64,000 bases of DNA from an uncultured Lachnobacterium sp. (GTDB taxonomy: Bacteria > Bacillota > Clostridia > Lachnospirales > Lachnospiraceae). This document shows positions 35,440 to 44,443 of the stretch, piece by piece. The notes beneath the pieces were generated by a model. The model saw only the letters and a program-made list of their open reading frames with translations. It was not told the origin of the DNA and searched no databases. A program made the position numbers and the translations under genes. Within the stretch, counting starts at the first letter, position 1, and each line of letters starts with the position of its first letter. Location of the stretch: assembly GCA_900543445.1 (NCBI GenBank), contig UQRC01000005.1:23217-87216 (forward strand), read 5' to 3'.

Positions 35440-36429
35440 ATGACATTAAAGGGACGCAATTTTTTGAAGTTAATGGATTATACACCGGACGAGATCAACT
35501 ATCTGATCGATTTGTCCGCTGAGCTTAAGGAGAAGAAGCATCAGGGAATTATGCATGACAGTCTGGTTGGCAAGAACATCGCATTGATCTTTGAGAAAAC
35601 GAGTACCAGAACGCGCTGTTCCTTTGAAGTAGCGGCACATGATCTTGGCATGCATGTAACTTATCTGGATCCGAGCGGATCACAGATCGGGAAGAAAGAG
35701 AGCATCGCAGATACCGCGCGTGTGCTCGGCAGAATGTTTGACGGAATCGAGTACCGTGGATACGGACAGGAGATTGTAGAAGAACTTGCGAAATATGCAG
35801 GTGTTCCGGTTTGGAATGGCTTGACGAATGAATTTCATCCGACACAGATGATCGCAGACATGCTGACGATCCGTGAGCATCTTGGACATCTTAAGGGCGT
35901 GAAGTTTGTATATATGGGCGATGCCCGTTATAACATGGGTAACTCCCTGATGGTAACCTGCGCGAAGCTTGGTATGAATTTTGTTGCATGTACCAATCCG
36001 AAATATTTCCCGGATAAGAAGCTTGTGGATTACTGCGTAGATGTTGCATCCGGCACAGGAGCAAGCATCACATTGACAGACAATGTGGCAGAAGCAACCA
36101 AGGATGCAGACGTCATCTATACGGACGTATGGGTATCTATGGGTGAGCCGGACGAAGTATGGACCGAGCGTATCAATGATCTGAAACCTTATCAGGTAAA
36201 TGCAGCCGCATTTGAAAATGCAAAAGATACTGCAATCTTTATGCATTGCTTACCGGCGTTCCATGATCTTAAGACAACAATTGGAAAGCAGGTATATGAG
36301 AAATTCGGTCTGTCTGAGCTTGAAGTGACGGACGAAGTGTTTGAGGGACCGCGCTCCGTAGTCTTTGATGAGGCAGAGAACCGTATGCATTCGATTAAGG
36401 CAATCATGAAAGCAACGTTATCCGACTAA
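35440..36429 (+). CDS. argF: Ornithine carbamoyltransferase
   Basis: A 329-residue enzyme that makes citrulline from ornithine and carbamoyl phosphate (arginine synthesis, or the reverse in arginine breakdown). Diagnostic motifs: carbamoyl-phosphate site [29 protein letters not shown], the ornithine SMG loop VSMGEPDE, and the HCLPAFHD cysteine motif. I start at ATG 35440 with AGAGGAGG upstream rather than 35386. No other arg or arc gene is adjacent, so an anabolic or catabolic role is not decided by context. Confidence 0.93.
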   Translation: MTLKGRNFLKLMDYTPDEINYLIDLSAELKEKKHQGIMHDSLVGKNIALIFEKTSTRTRCSFEVAAHDLGMHVTYLDPSGSQIGKKESIADTARVLGRMFDGIEYRGYGQEIVEELAKYAGVPVWNGLTNEFHPTQMIADMLTIREHLGHLKGVKFVYMGDARYNMGNSLMVTCAKLGMNFVACTNPKYFPDKKLVDYCVDVASGTGASITLTDNVAEATKDADVIYTDVWVSMGEPDEVWTERINDLKPYQVNAAAFENAKDTAIFMHCLPAFHDLKTTIGKQVYEKFGLSELEVTDEVFEGPRSVVFDEAENRMHSIKAIMKATLSD

Positions 36430-36514
36430 TGGACGGAGAACTCATTTCGCAGATTTTGCCCAAAAGCAGGATGTTTGTTTAATGAGATAAGAAAATGTTA
36501 AGCAGGAAAAGCCG

Positions 36515-37492
36515 ATGAAAGCAGAAATACTTAAGATGCTCCGTGAGACGGACAGTTATGTGTCTGGTCAGGAGCTTTGCAATAAATTTGGCGTGTCCAG
36601 GACGGCAGTGTGGAAAGCAATCAACCAGCTGAAAGAGAATGGATACGAGATCGAAGCGGTGCAGAATAAGGGCTATCATCTTCTGTCCGCACCGGATGTC
36701 ATGGATGTTACGGAATTAGAGAGTATTCATTCGACCGAATGGGCAGGATGCGAACTCTATTATTACGACAGTATTGATTCTACGAATACCAAGGCGAAGG
36801 AACTTGCGGAGGATGGGCATCCGAGCGGAACCTTAGTCGTTGCGGATCAGCAGACCGCAGGCAAGGGACGCAGAGGCCGTTCGTGGGAGTCGCCGATGGG
36901 AACAGGCATCTTTATGACATTGATGTTGAAGCCGGAGATCAATCCGAACAATGCGTCAATGCTCACACTCGTGGCAGCGATGGCAACGACACGTGCCATC
37001 CGCAGAGTGACCGGCGTGCCGGCGATGATCAAGTGGCCGAACGATATTGTGATGAACGGAAAGAAAGTGTGTGGCATTTTAACCGAAATGAGCGCACAGT
37101 TTGATTACATCAACCATATTGTGATCGGAATCGGCATCAACGTGCACAATGAAGAATTTCCGGAAGAGATCAAGGAGACGGCAAGTTCGCTTTTCTTAGA
37201 GAGTGGACAGCATATTCACCGTGCATCGCTGATCGAGGCATTTCTCGAGGAATTCGAGGATGTGTACGCCGAATACCTAAAGACCGAGGACATGGAAGGA
37301 CTGCAGAAAGAGTATGACACCATGCTCGTGAACCGCGGTCGACAGGTGCGTGTGCTGGATCCGAAGGAGCCTTTTGAGGGAAAGGCAATGGGAATTACAA
37401 AAAAGGGAGAACTGATCGTCGACACATGGGAGTCACGCAAGCTCGTGTCGTCCGGAGAGGTCTCTGTGAGAGGAATATACGGTTATGTCTAA
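36515..37492 (+). CDS. birA: Bifunctional biotin ligase / biotin operon repressor
   Basis: A 325-residue protein. The N-terminal winged helix (about 1-62; VSGQELCNKFGVSRTAVWKAIN) binds the biotin operator. The catalytic domain has the biotinyl-AMP loop GKGRRGRSWESP, the KWPNDI motif, and a C-terminal SH3-like domain (about 280-325). It attaches biotin to carboxylases. It overlaps the next gene by 8 bases, starting a compact operon with 37485, coaX and dusB. Confidence 0.93.
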   Translation: MKAEILKMLRETDSYVSGQELCNKFGVSRTAVWKAINQLKENGYEIEAVQNKGYHLLSAPDVMDVTELESIHSTEWAGCELYYYDSIDSTNTKAKELAEDGHPSGTLVVADQQTAGKGRRGRSWESPMGTGIFMTLMLKPEINPNNASMLTLVAAMATTRAIRRVTGVPAMIKWPNDIVMNGKKVCGILTEMSAQFDYINHIVIGIGINVHNEEFPEEIKETASSLFLESGQHIHRASLIEAFLEEFEDVYAEYLKTEDMEGLQKEYDTMLVNRGRQVRVLDPKEPFEGKAMGITKKGELIVDTWESRKLVSSGEVSVRGIYGYV

Positions 37493-37841
37493 TGAGGCGA
37501 AGAACCCGGGCGAAGTAACGCTCTGCGTGTCCAACGCATACCAGAAGAAATTTTATTTAAACGAGAATTTTAATCAGCTTCCGCAGTCGATACGCGAGGA
37601 ACTCAAGATTATGTGTGTTCTCTACACGGAGGATGTGGGCGGAATCCTTGAGCTTGTATTTGATGAGGATGGAACACTTGAATTTAAGACAAGCTGCGAG
37701 GAGAATGATTTCCTGTACGACGAGATTGGCAGTGTGCTCAAGATCAAGCAGTACCAGAACGAGAAGAGAGACTTACTCGAGGCATTGGAGATGTTCTATA
37801 AAATTATATATCTTGGAGAAGGCTTCGACGAGGAGGATTAA
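37485..37841 (+). CDS. DUF6145-like small protein
   Basis: A 118-residue soluble acidic protein with an alpha/beta pattern (VLYTEDVGGILELVFDEDGTLEFKTSCEEND, then a C-terminal helix). It resembles a family of unknown function (DUF6145) that I associate with Lachnospiraceae, but I cannot confirm that by search. It lies inside the birA-coaX operon, overlapping birA by 8 bases and ending 3 bases before coaX, so it may have a coenzyme-related role. Confidence 0.55.
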   Translation: MSNEAKNPGEVTLCVSNAYQKKFYLNENFNQLPQSIREELKIMCVLYTEDVGGILELVFDEDGTLEFKTSCEENDFLYDEIGSVLKIKQYQNEKRDLLEALEMFYKIIYLGEGFDEED

Positions 37842-37844
37842 TAT

Positions 37845-38624
37845 ATGATACTTACGATAGATGTAGGCAATACCAATATAACATGTGGTGTATTTAAAGG
37901 TGATGAGATTGTGGCGACTTTCCGTATTACGACCAAGATGCCACGTACGTCCGATGAGTACGGCATGATTCTCTACAACCTTTTGGAGCAGAATGAGATC
38001 AAACCTTCGGATATCAAAGATACGATCATCTGCTCGGTTGTGCCGAATGTGATGCATTCGCTGCATGGTGCCTTTGCAAAGTATTTTCATATTAACCCGA
38101 TTGTTGTCGAAGCGGGCATCAAGACAGGAATCCGCATCGTGACACCGAACCCGCAGCAGATCGGTGCAGACCGAATCGTGGATGCAGTCGGTGCTTATGA
38201 GATATACGGCGGACCGGTGCTTGTCATTGATTTTGGTACGGCGACAACGTATGATTATGTTGATGAGTCAGGCGCTTTCCTGGGGGGAATTACAGCTCCG
38301 GGAATCCGCATTTCGGCGAAGGCCTTGTCAGAAGACGCTGCGAAACTTCCGGCGATCGAGATCAAGAAGCCGGATTGTATTCTTGGCAAGGATACCATCT
38401 CGAGCATGCAGGCCGGAATTGTCTACGGACAGATCGGTCAGACGGAATATATCATCAACAAGGTAAAGAAAGAGGTTGGAATCGACAATGTCAAGACGGT
38501 TGTGACCGGCGGACTTGGCAGAATTATCGCGAACGAAACGGATACGATCGATATCTACGATCCAAACCTTACGTTAAAAGGCATTCACCTTGTGTATAAA
38601 AAACAGAATCGGAAAATAAAATAA
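37845..38624 (+). CDS. coaX: Type III pantothenate kinase
   Basis: A 259-residue ASKHA-fold kinase that phosphorylates pantothenate, the first step of coenzyme A synthesis. Motifs: phosphate-1 loop [27 protein letters not shown] with the substrate aspartate, phosphate-2 [11 protein letters not shown], and [11 protein letters not shown]. Adjacent birA and dusB genes are the usual neighbours in Firmicutes. The next gene starts 2 bases after the stop. Confidence 0.93.
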   Translation: MILTIDVGNTNITCGVFKGDEIVATFRITTKMPRTSDEYGMILYNLLEQNEIKPSDIKDTIICSVVPNVMHSLHGAFAKYFHINPIVVEAGIKTGIRIVTPNPQQIGADRIVDAVGAYEIYGGPVLVIDFGTATTYDYVDESGAFLGGITAPGIRISAKALSEDAAKLPAIEIKKPDCILGKDTISSMQAGIVYGQIGQTEYIINKVKKEVGIDNVKTVVTGGLGRIIANETDTIDIYDPNLTLKGIHLVYKKQNRKIK

Positions 38625-38626
38625 CA

Positions 38627-39604
38627 ATGATCAAACCACTTAAGATAGGCAGCGTGACGCTGCCGAATAACTTAATACTGGCTCCTATGGCAGGCGTAAC
38701 AGACCTGCCATTTCGCTTGTTATGCAAGGAGCAGGGGGCGGGCCTCTTGTGTATGGAGATGGTGAGTGCCAAGGCGATTCTGTATAAGAACCGCAATACG
38801 GAGAGCCTGCTTGAGATTGATCCGCGGGAGAATCCGGTGTCGTTACAGCTTTTCGGCTCGGATCCGGAAATTATTTCAAACATTGCGCATCAGATTGAGG
38901 ATCGCCCGTTCGATATCTTGGATCTGAATATGGGCTGCCCGGTTCCGAAGATCGTAAACAATGGAGAGGGATCTGCGCTCATGAAGAATCCGAAGCTGGC
39001 AGGTGAAATTATCCGTCAGACGGTAAAGGCAATCGACAAACCGGTCACAGTCAAGATCCGCAAGGGTTTTGATGATGAGCATGTGAATGCAGTAGAGATG
39101 GCCAAGATTGCAGAGGATGCGGGTGCGGCAGCAGTTGCGGTGCATGGGCGGACGCGTGAGCAGTTCTACTCCGGCAGGGCGGACTGGGATATCATAAGGC
39201 AGGTAAAAGAAGCGGTTTCAATACCGGTGATCGGCAACGGAGACTTGCTGACAGCGGAAGATGTGATCGCAATGGAGGCACAGACCGGATGCGATGGATT
39301 TATGATTGCGCGCGGCGCACAGGGTAATCCATGGATTTTCCGGCAAATCCTGCATTACTTTGAGACCGGCGAACATCTGGCGAAGCCGACACTCGAAGAA
39401 GTCACACAGATGATCCTGCGGCATGCGCGTATGATGCTCGAATTTAAAGGTGAATATATCGGCATCCGTGAGATCCGCAAACATGCGGCGTGGTATACTG
39501 CAGGTTATCCGAATTCGGCACGCCTTCGCGTAGCAATCAACAATGTGGAATCGTTTGAAGCACTGGAAGAATTGCTTATGAACAATCTGGAAGAGCGGTT
39601 ATAA
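38627..39604 (+). CDS. dusB: tRNA-dihydrouridine synthase
   Basis: A 325-residue flavin enzyme that reduces uridine to dihydrouridine in the tRNA D-loop. Motifs: LAPMAGVTDLPFR (FMN site), DLNMGCPVPKIVNNGEGSAL with the catalytic cysteine, KIRKGFDDEHVN, VHGRTREQFYSG and GCDGFMIARGAQGNPWIF. The C-terminal helical domain binds tRNA. It ends the birA-coaX-dusB operon. Confidence 0.93.
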   Translation: MIKPLKIGSVTLPNNLILAPMAGVTDLPFRLLCKEQGAGLLCMEMVSAKAILYKNRNTESLLEIDPRENPVSLQLFGSDPEIISNIAHQIEDRPFDILDLNMGCPVPKIVNNGEGSALMKNPKLAGEIIRQTVKAIDKPVTVKIRKGFDDEHVNAVEMAKIAEDAGAAAVAVHGRTREQFYSGRADWDIIRQVKEAVSIPVIGNGDLLTAEDVIAMEAQTGCDGFMIARGAQGNPWIFRQILHYFETGEHLAKPTLEEVTQMILRHARMMLEFKGEYIGIREIRKHAAWYTAGYPNSARLRVAINNVESFEALEELLMNNLEERL

Positions 39605-39655
39605 GAGGTCGCGTGTGGATAAAACTACGGAAATGACCGGAAACGTTGATAAATC

Positions 39656-39684
39656 TTGACATTATACGGTTCATTGGGTATAAT
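39656..39684 (+). promoter_or_regulatory. Consensus promoter of greA-lysS
   Basis: Perfect TTGACA (39656-39661), 17-base spacer, perfect TATAAT (39679-39684). Confidence 0.85.
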
Positions 39685-39746
39685 ACCTTAGTTAATTTAT
39701 AGCAATAAATAGGTTTTTCAAAATATATTAAAGCGGGGTAAAGGAA

Positions 39747-40235
39747 ATGGATAAGAAAAATATCTTAACTTACGAAGGACTCAAAAGACTGGAAGATGAG
39801 TTACAGGATCTGAAAGTTGTAAAGCGTAGAGAGATCGCGCAGAAGATTAAGGAAGCCCGCGAGCAGGGTGACTTATCAGAGAACGCTGAGTACGATGCTG
39901 CCAAGGACGAGCAGAGAGATATCGAGGCTCGTATCGAGGAGATCGAGAAGATCCTTAAGAATGCAGAAGTCGTTGTTGAGGAAGAGGTTGACTTGGAGAA
40001 GATCAGCATCGGATGTAAGGTAAAAATCCTTGATTGCGAATTCGATGAGGAATTAGAGTACAAGATCGTTGGTTCGACAGAGGCCAACAGCTTAAAAGGC
40101 AAGATCAGTAACGAGTCACCGGTAGGCCGCGCTTTGCTCGGCAAGAAGGTTGGCGAGACAATTATCGTAGAGACAGAAGCTGGAGAGTTATCTTACAAGG
40201 TACTTGAGATCCAGAGATCAACAGTAGAAGATTAA
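39747..40235 (+). CDS. greA: Transcription elongation factor GreA
   Basis: A 162-residue protein that rescues backtracked RNA polymerase by stimulating transcript cleavage. The N-terminal coiled coil carries the acidic tip LSENAEYDAAKDEQ. The C-terminal FKBP-like domain has the SPVGRALLGKKVGE motif. It is 14 bases before lysS, a conserved Firmicutes pair. Confidence 0.95.
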   Translation: MDKKNILTYEGLKRLEDELQDLKVVKRREIAQKIKEAREQGDLSENAEYDAAKDEQRDIEARIEEIEKILKNAEVVVEEEVDLEKISIGCKVKILDCEFDEELEYKIVGSTEANSLKGKISNESPVGRALLGKKVGETIIVETEAGELSYKVLEIQRSTVED

Positions 40236-40249
40236 GAGAGGAATAGAAG

Positions 40250-42325
40250 ATGGCGGGAAATAATAACGCAAATCAGGGACAACAGGATGTCAATCAGCTG
40301 CTTCAGGTTCGCCGCGAGAAGTTAGCGAATCTGCAGGCCGCAGGACAGGATCCATTTCAGATTACAAAATATGACGTAACACACCACACCTCCGATGTGA
40401 AGGAAGTTTATACCGCACACGAGGAGAAGCTTCTTGCTGGAAGAGTCGCACCAAGCACAGAGGGCTTAGAAGAGGCTGAGGCAAGAGAAGTTGTAAAGCA
40501 GGAGTATGAAGCAAGACGTGCGATCATGGACGCATCTCCGATCGAGGTATCGATCGCAGGACGTATGATGTTCAAGCGTGTTATGGGTAAAGCTTCGTTC
40601 GCCAACATTCAGGACCTTAAGGGAAGCATTCAGATCTATGTTGCCCGCGATTCCATCGGCGAAGATTTATATGCAACCTTCAAGAAATCTGATATCGGTG
40701 ATATCTGGGGCGTAAAAGGCTATGCATTCCGTACCAAGACAGGAGAAATCTCCATCCATGCAGAAGAGATGACACTTCTTTCTAAGTCATTACAGATCCT
40801 TCCGGAGAAGTTCCATGGACTGACTGACACGGACATGCGATACCGTCAGAGATATATCGACCTGATCATGAATCAGGAGAGCAAGGAAGTATTTATCAAG
40901 AGATCCAAGATCATCAAGGAGATCCGTAACTTCTTGGCAGACCGTGACTTTATCGAAGTTGAGACACCGATGCTTGTTGCAAATGCAGGTGGTGCCGCAG
41001 CAAGACCGTTCGAGACACATTATAATGCGTTAAACGAGGATGTTAAGCTTCGTATTTCTCTTGAGCTTTACTTAAAGAGACTGATCGTCGGCGGACTTGA
41101 GCGTGTATTCGAGATCGGACGCGTTTTCCGTAACGAGGGTGTTGATACCCGTCATAATCCTGAGTTCACACTTATGGAGTTATACCAGGCATACACAGAC
41201 TACGAAGGCATGATGGAGCTGACCGAGTCTATGTTCCGTTATCTTGCAGAGAAGGTTTGCGGAAGTACGAAGATCAGCTACAACGGCGTGGAGATCGACC
41301 TTGGAAAGCCATTCGCACGTCTGACCATGAACGATGCCATCAAGAAATATATGGGAATCGATTTCGATCAGGTACCGGATGATGCAGCAGCAAAGAAGCT
41401 TGCTGACGAGCATCATATCGCTTATGAGGAACGCCACAAGAAGGGTGATATCATCAACCTCTTCTTTGAGGAATATTGCGAGAAGGAGCTGATCCAGCCG
41501 ACATTCATTATGGATCATCCGATCGAGATCTCTCCGCTTACCAAGAAAAAGCCAAGCGACCCTACAAAGGTAGAGCGTTTCGAGTTATTCTGTAATACAT
41601 GGGAGATGTGTAACGCATACTCCGAGCTGAACGATCCAATCGATCAGCGTGAGCGTTTCGCTGCACAGGATGCGAACGCAGCAGCCGGTGATGACGAGGC
41701 CGAGCACACAGACGAAGATTTCCTGAATGCACTGGAGATCGGTATGCCGCCTACAGGTGGTATCGGATATGGAATCGACCGTCTTGTTATGTTGCTGACA
41801 GATAGTCAGGCAATCCGTGATGTACTTCTGTTCCCGACAATGAAGTCACTCGATTCTGACAAGAAGGCTTCCAAGTCTTCTGATGCAGACACAGAGGCAC
41901 CTGCCGGAGACAACAACGGATTCTTTACAGCAAATGAGAAGATTGATTTCTCTAACGTAAAGGTTGAGCCTTTATTTGAGGAAGAAGTTGATTTTGATAC
42001 ATTCAGCAAGTCAGATTTCAGAGCTGTTAAGGTAAAAGAGTGTGTTGCAGTACCTAAGTCTAAGAAGCTGTTACAGTTTACACTTGACGATGGAACAGGC
42101 ACAGACCGTACGATTTTAAGCGGAATTCATGCATATTATGAGCCGGAAGAGTTAGTTGGTAAGACACTTATTGCTATCACAAACCTTCCACCAAGAAAGA
42201 TGATGGGAATTGAATCCTGCGGTATGTTACTTTCAGCAGTAAACAATCTCAAGGATTCCGAGGATGAAGAGCTTCATCTTCTTATGGTTGATAACCACAT
42301 TCCAGCAGGTGCAAAGCTGTACTAA
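40250..42325 (+). CDS. lysS: Lysyl-tRNA synthetase (class II) with C-terminal tRNA-binding domain
   Basis: A 691-residue fusion. Residues about 15-540 are class II LysRS: an OB-fold anticodon domain ([23 protein letters not shown]), motif 2 [15 protein letters not shown] and motif 3 [13 protein letters not shown]. After an acidic/serine linker, residues about 580-691 form an EMAP/Arc1p/MetRS-beta type tRNA-binding domain ([22 protein letters not shown], then [11 protein letters not shown]). Normal bacterial LysRS is about 500 residues. The extra domain probably raises tRNA affinity. No T-box was seen before greA-lysS. Confidence 0.93.
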   Translation: MAGNNNANQGQQDVNQLLQVRREKLANLQAAGQDPFQITKYDVTHHTSDVKEVYTAHEEKLLAGRVAPSTEGLEEAEAREVVKQEYEARRAIMDASPIEVSIAGRMMFKRVMGKASFANIQDLKGSIQIYVARDSIGEDLYATFKKSDIGDIWGVKGYAFRTKTGEISIHAEEMTLLSKSLQILPEKFHGLTDTDMRYRQRYIDLIMNQESKEVFIKRSKIIKEIRNFLADRDFIEVETPMLVANAGGAAARPFETHYNALNEDVKLRISLELYLKRLIVGGLERVFEIGRVFRNEGVDTRHNPEFTLMELYQAYTDYEGMMELTESMFRYLAEKVCGSTKISYNGVEIDLGKPFARLTMNDAIKKYMGIDFDQVPDDAAAKKLADEHHIAYEERHKKGDIINLFFEEYCEKELIQPTFIMDHPIEISPLTKKKPSDPTKVERFELFCNTWEMCNAYSELNDPIDQRERFAAQDANAAAGDDEAEHTDEDFLNALEIGMPPTGGIGYGIDRLVMLLTDSQAIRDVLLFPTMKSLDSDKKASKSSDADTEAPAGDNNGFFTANEKIDFSNVKVEPLFEEEVDFDTFSKSDFRAVKVKECVAVPKSKKLLQFTLDDGTGTDRTILSGIHAYYEPEELVGKTLIAITNLPPRKMMGIESCGMLLSAVNNLKDSEDEELHLLMVDNHIPAGAKLY

Positions 42326-42349
42326 AAACGTGATGTACCTTATTGGTGA

Positions 42350-42451
42350 AAATTTGTAAAATTACAAAAATACGCCAATTTTACGCCAAACGATGCAGAG
42401 TTTGATGTAAGAAAACAATATAATGATGTGGAATCAGACGATATGACATAG
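42350..42451 (+). pseudogene. 33-codon remnant, possibly an integrase tail
   Basis: An open frame without a start codon, containing YANFTPNDAEFDVRKQY and ending at TAG 42449-42451. It vaguely resembles the C-terminus of tyrosine integrases. It marks the left edge of a decayed mobile region. Identification is weak. Confidence 0.2.
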
Positions 42452-42494
42452 AAGCCCCATTGGATAGAGAAATCTGTCTGATGGGGCTTAATTA
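42452..42494 (+). terminator. Terminator downstream of lysS
   Basis: AAGCCCCAT pairs with ATGGGGCTT, followed by AATT. It lies 126 bases after the lysS stop. Confidence 0.55.
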
Positions 42495-42535
42495 CATATA
42501 GAACAAAGATTTTAATAATAAAGGAGAAGTTGAAA

Positions 42536-42769
42536 ATGCAGAATTATGATGGTCAATTTAAACTAAATGGACAGGAATATTTTTATAGAGCAAAGGATGA
42601 CAGTGGAAGTTCAAAAATTACAAGGGTTAATAATGAAGAACATCATTACCGAATGGTTGAAATACACCTTCTTTTTTTATACTCATTTTTAAGGAGGTGG
42701 TGTCAAAAAGCATACACAAATACCGGGACGTTCCATAAAGGAATATCCATAGATTTCGGGACTGCTTAG
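42536..42769 (+). CDS. Small mobile-element ORF, probably truncated
   Basis: A 77-codon frame starting at ATG 42536 after AAGGAGAAGTTGAAA. The first 45 residues (MQNYDGQFKLNGQEYFYRAK and onward) look like a genuine small protein of the type carried by integrative elements. The remainder (a hydrophobic stretch, then RRWCQKAYTNTG) looks like read-through into unrelated sequence, so the original 3' end was probably lost. The frame ends inside a strong terminator hairpin. No function is recognised. Confidence 0.35.
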   Translation: MQNYDGQFKLNGQEYFYRAKDDSGSSKITRVNNEEHHYRMVEIHLLFLYSFLRRWCQKAYTNTGTFHKGISIDFGTA

Positions 42770-42782
42770 CAGTCCTTTTTTT
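42759..42782 (+). terminator. Intrinsic terminator
   Basis: GGACTGCT and AGCAGTCC form a perfect 8-bp stem with a 1-base centre, followed by seven T. Confidence 0.75.
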
Positions 42783-42827
42783 GTAGTTTCAAAAAGTACG
42801 CATTTCAGGACTAAGGAAGGAGCTAAT

Positions 42828-43034
42828 ATCATAAAGAGATATGGTTATCACAGAACAAGTACAAGAGAACAGCATTTAGACAGAGGCATCAAGGAGATTA
42901 CAACCTATTGTGAGCAGAACAATCTGGAACTGGAAAAGATATTTACTGACCAGCAGACAGGAAAGAATTTTAATCGTCCAAGATATCAGGTATTGAAAGA
43001 GGATGTATTAAGAGCAGGTGATGTGTGTATTTGA
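42828..43034 (+). pseudogene. Serine recombinase N-terminal fragment
   Basis: The frame reads RYGYHRTSTREQHLDRGI, then LELEKIFTDQQTGKNFNRPRYQ and a leucine-rich end, matching the N-terminal catalytic domain of small resolvases/invertases (YGYxRxSTxEQ; TDxxSGKxxxRP). The usual catalytic Ser is present in STREQ. There is no ATG; the frame begins near an ATC after GGAAGGAG, and it stops after about 68 residues, without the rest of the catalytic domain or the DNA-binding domain. It is therefore a truncated remnant. Confidence 0.7.
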
Positions 43035-43224
43035 CAGGCAGGGCAAGACAGAGCTGATGGAGGACATCAGACGGGTAATGCCGCACATAAAGGACAGCGA
43101 TATGGAGGAGCTTGCAGAGCAGGTGTTAGGAAAGCTCCAGAGCATGACCGATGAGAAATTTGCAGAAATTTGGAAGCGGCAGAATGAATGGGAGTCGGTA
43201 CTAGCAAAATTCGACACCACATGA
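43018..43224 (+). pseudogene. C-terminal scrap of a mobile-element gene
   Basis: A 68-codon frame (RQGKTELMEDIRRVMPH, then DMEELAEQVLGKLQSM) overlapping the recombinase fragment. The helical acidic segment looks like the end of an element-encoded protein joined out of context. No family is named with confidence. Confidence 0.3.
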
Positions 43225-43230
43225 TATAAT
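43222..43230 (+). promoter_or_regulatory. Toxin mRNA promoter (extended -10)
   Basis: TGATATAAT at 43222-43230 gives an extended -10 element with no good -35. The likely transcript starts near 43237 and carries the 27-codon toxin-like ORF. Confidence 0.5.
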
Positions 43231-43274
43231 GTTTTTCAATCAGATTAGAGCAGTAGGGATAGTCTTGCGGTTGT

Positions 43275-43294
43275 CCTTTCTGGAAACAGAAAGG
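43275..43294 (+). promoter_or_regulatory. Hairpin masking the toxin ribosome binding site
   Basis: CCTTTCTG (43275-43282), GAAA tetraloop, CAGAAAGG (43287-43294). The 3' arm overlaps the Shine-Dalgarno AAAGGAGG (43290-43297), so the site would be partly hidden in the mRNA. Confidence 0.55.
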
Positions 43295-43302
43295 AGGTCG
43301 GT

Positions 43303-43386
43303 ATGGATACTTTAGAAGTGCTTACACTTTTACTGGTTGTATTTGCAGCCTTGACATACATAGACAATAAACATAACCGCAAATAA
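43303..43386 (+). CDS. 27-residue hydrophobic peptide, putative type I toxin
   Basis: ATG 43303 follows AAAGGAGGTCGGT. The peptide has one membrane-spanning stretch (LEVLTLLLVVFAALTYI) and a basic, polar end (DNKHNRK). This is the layout of holin-like type I toxins (TxpA/BsrG/Fst style). It is too short for ordinary gene calls. Its mRNA has a sequestered ribosome site and ends in a strong hairpin, and a convincing promoter faces it from the opposite strand, so an antisense antitoxin RNA would overlap its 3' part. Depolarisation of the membrane is the expected effect; this is inferred. Confidence 0.55.
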   Translation: MDTLEVLTLLLVVFAALTYIDNKHNRK

Positions 43387-43433
43387 ACGGAAAGGCTATC
43401 CTCTACGCCAATAGGGGATAGCCTGTAATCCGT
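43387..43433 (+). terminator. Shared hairpin at the toxin / antisense RNA overlap
   Basis: AGGCTATCC (43393-43401) pairs with GGATAGCCT (43416-43424), with outer ACGGA/TCCGT pairing. The T tract is better on the minus strand (CCTTTCCGTTTATTT). It probably forms the 3' end of both RNAs. Confidence 0.6.
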
Positions 43434-43503
43434 TAACAAACTTAACGCTTTATAAGTTTCCGATTGTGCAACCGTTGGACACTCCAATATCCTTCGGTTT
43501 TCT
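43388..43503 (-). ncRNA. Putative antisense antitoxin RNA
   Basis: Expected transcript from the minus-strand promoter at 43538-43510, running toward and overlapping the 3' end of the toxin mRNA and its hairpin. Length is about 115 bases, as in type I systems. Expression is not demonstrated. Confidence 0.45.
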
Positions 43504-43509
43504 AATCTG

Positions 43510-43538
43510 ATTATAAACCAGCCTTGCGGATTTTGCAA
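43510..43538 (-). promoter_or_regulatory. Antisense RNA promoter
   Basis: Minus strand TTGCAA (43538-43533), 17-base spacer, TATAAT (43515-43510). The initial transcribed sequence ATCAGATTAGA is identical to the 5' region of the toxin mRNA (43239-43249), forming an 11-bp inverted repeat around the module. Confidence 0.65.
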
Positions 43539-43585
43539 GAGGTTTAGGATAGGGGTGCCTTGCGCACCTCTATTTTTTTGCCAAT

Positions 43586-43783
43586 TTACAGGTTCGGAGT
43601 ATCTTTTTTCTCCTGTTGTTCCTGTGCCGGATCGGGCTGCGTCCGTCCGAGATACTGATTGAGATTTTCCTGTTTCCGTTTCAGCTCACGCACTTCCTTT
43701 TCACAATCCTTATAGGTGGAAGTTAGCTCACTTTTCTGCTTCATCAGTTCCTGATATTCTGCTTTCAGTTTATCGACATTCAA
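43586..43783 (-). pseudogene. C-terminal fragment, probably of a mobilisation relaxase
   Basis: A 65-codon frame (TTG start at 43783) encoding a coiled coil: VDKLKAEYQELMKQKSELTS, then CEKEVRELKRKQENLNQYLG. This matches the pattern at the end of MobA/VirD2-like relaxases from integrative elements. The frame is open further upstream (to a TAA) without relaxase motifs, so the catalytic part is gone. It supports an old conjugative or mobilisable element here. Confidence 0.45.
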
Positions 43784-44004
43784 AGATAATGATACATACA
43801 GGAGACAGAATGCAGTAATTTCTTAAACAAATTATGTATATGAGGGAGTGAATAAGAGGGAAGGTCTTTTTTACGCCCAAAAACGAAAATATTGTAAGAA
43901 GGTATGTGAATTTGAGTGAAAAAAATAACTAATTAAATCTGTATTACAAAATACTATACAACGTGGTACATTACAGATGGATAGGAGGATATGGACTATG
44001 GCAG

Positions 44005-44190
44005 TTAAAACAGGTTATTATGAGAGATGGAGTCCCTTTCTCATTAGAAATCCCGAGTACTTTGACAACTAGAGATGCATTATCAAAAGAGGAATTTGAT
44101 ACCATTATGCAGACTGGTATTGCGCAGGCAAAGGCAGATGACTCTTTGGCTATGGATGATGCATTTAACCAGTTAAAAGCGGAGATTTAA
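44005..44190 (+). pseudogene. RelB/DinJ-type antitoxin C-terminal fragment
   Basis: LKQVIMRDGVPFSLEIPS, then SKEEFDTIMQTGIAQAKADD and SLAMDDAFNQLKAEI match the C-terminal two-thirds of RelB/DinJ antitoxins. The N-terminal ribbon-helix-helix strand that binds DNA is missing. No RelE-like toxin follows. Bases 43784-44004 and 44191-44443 hold no other recognisable gene; TAAAAT at 44406-44411 may be the -10 of the next gene. Confidence 0.6.
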
Positions 44191-44443
44191 TGTGTATTCG
44201 TTGATAATTGAGAGTCTGTCTTTTGATTGGTTGGCTTACGGAAAGAAGTAGATAAGGATTAAATATGTTTACTGTAGGGGTGTCATTAAAGCAAATACAG
44301 ATTTTTGAAAGGGATAAGAGATGAATTTCTCTTCCAGTGACCATAAAGTAGAAAAAGTGAAAAAATGTCATGGATATAGTGTTAGAATTGTTTGAAAAAG
44401 TGCGATAAAATACAAGTAAACAGAATGTGCAAAGGGGTATGAT

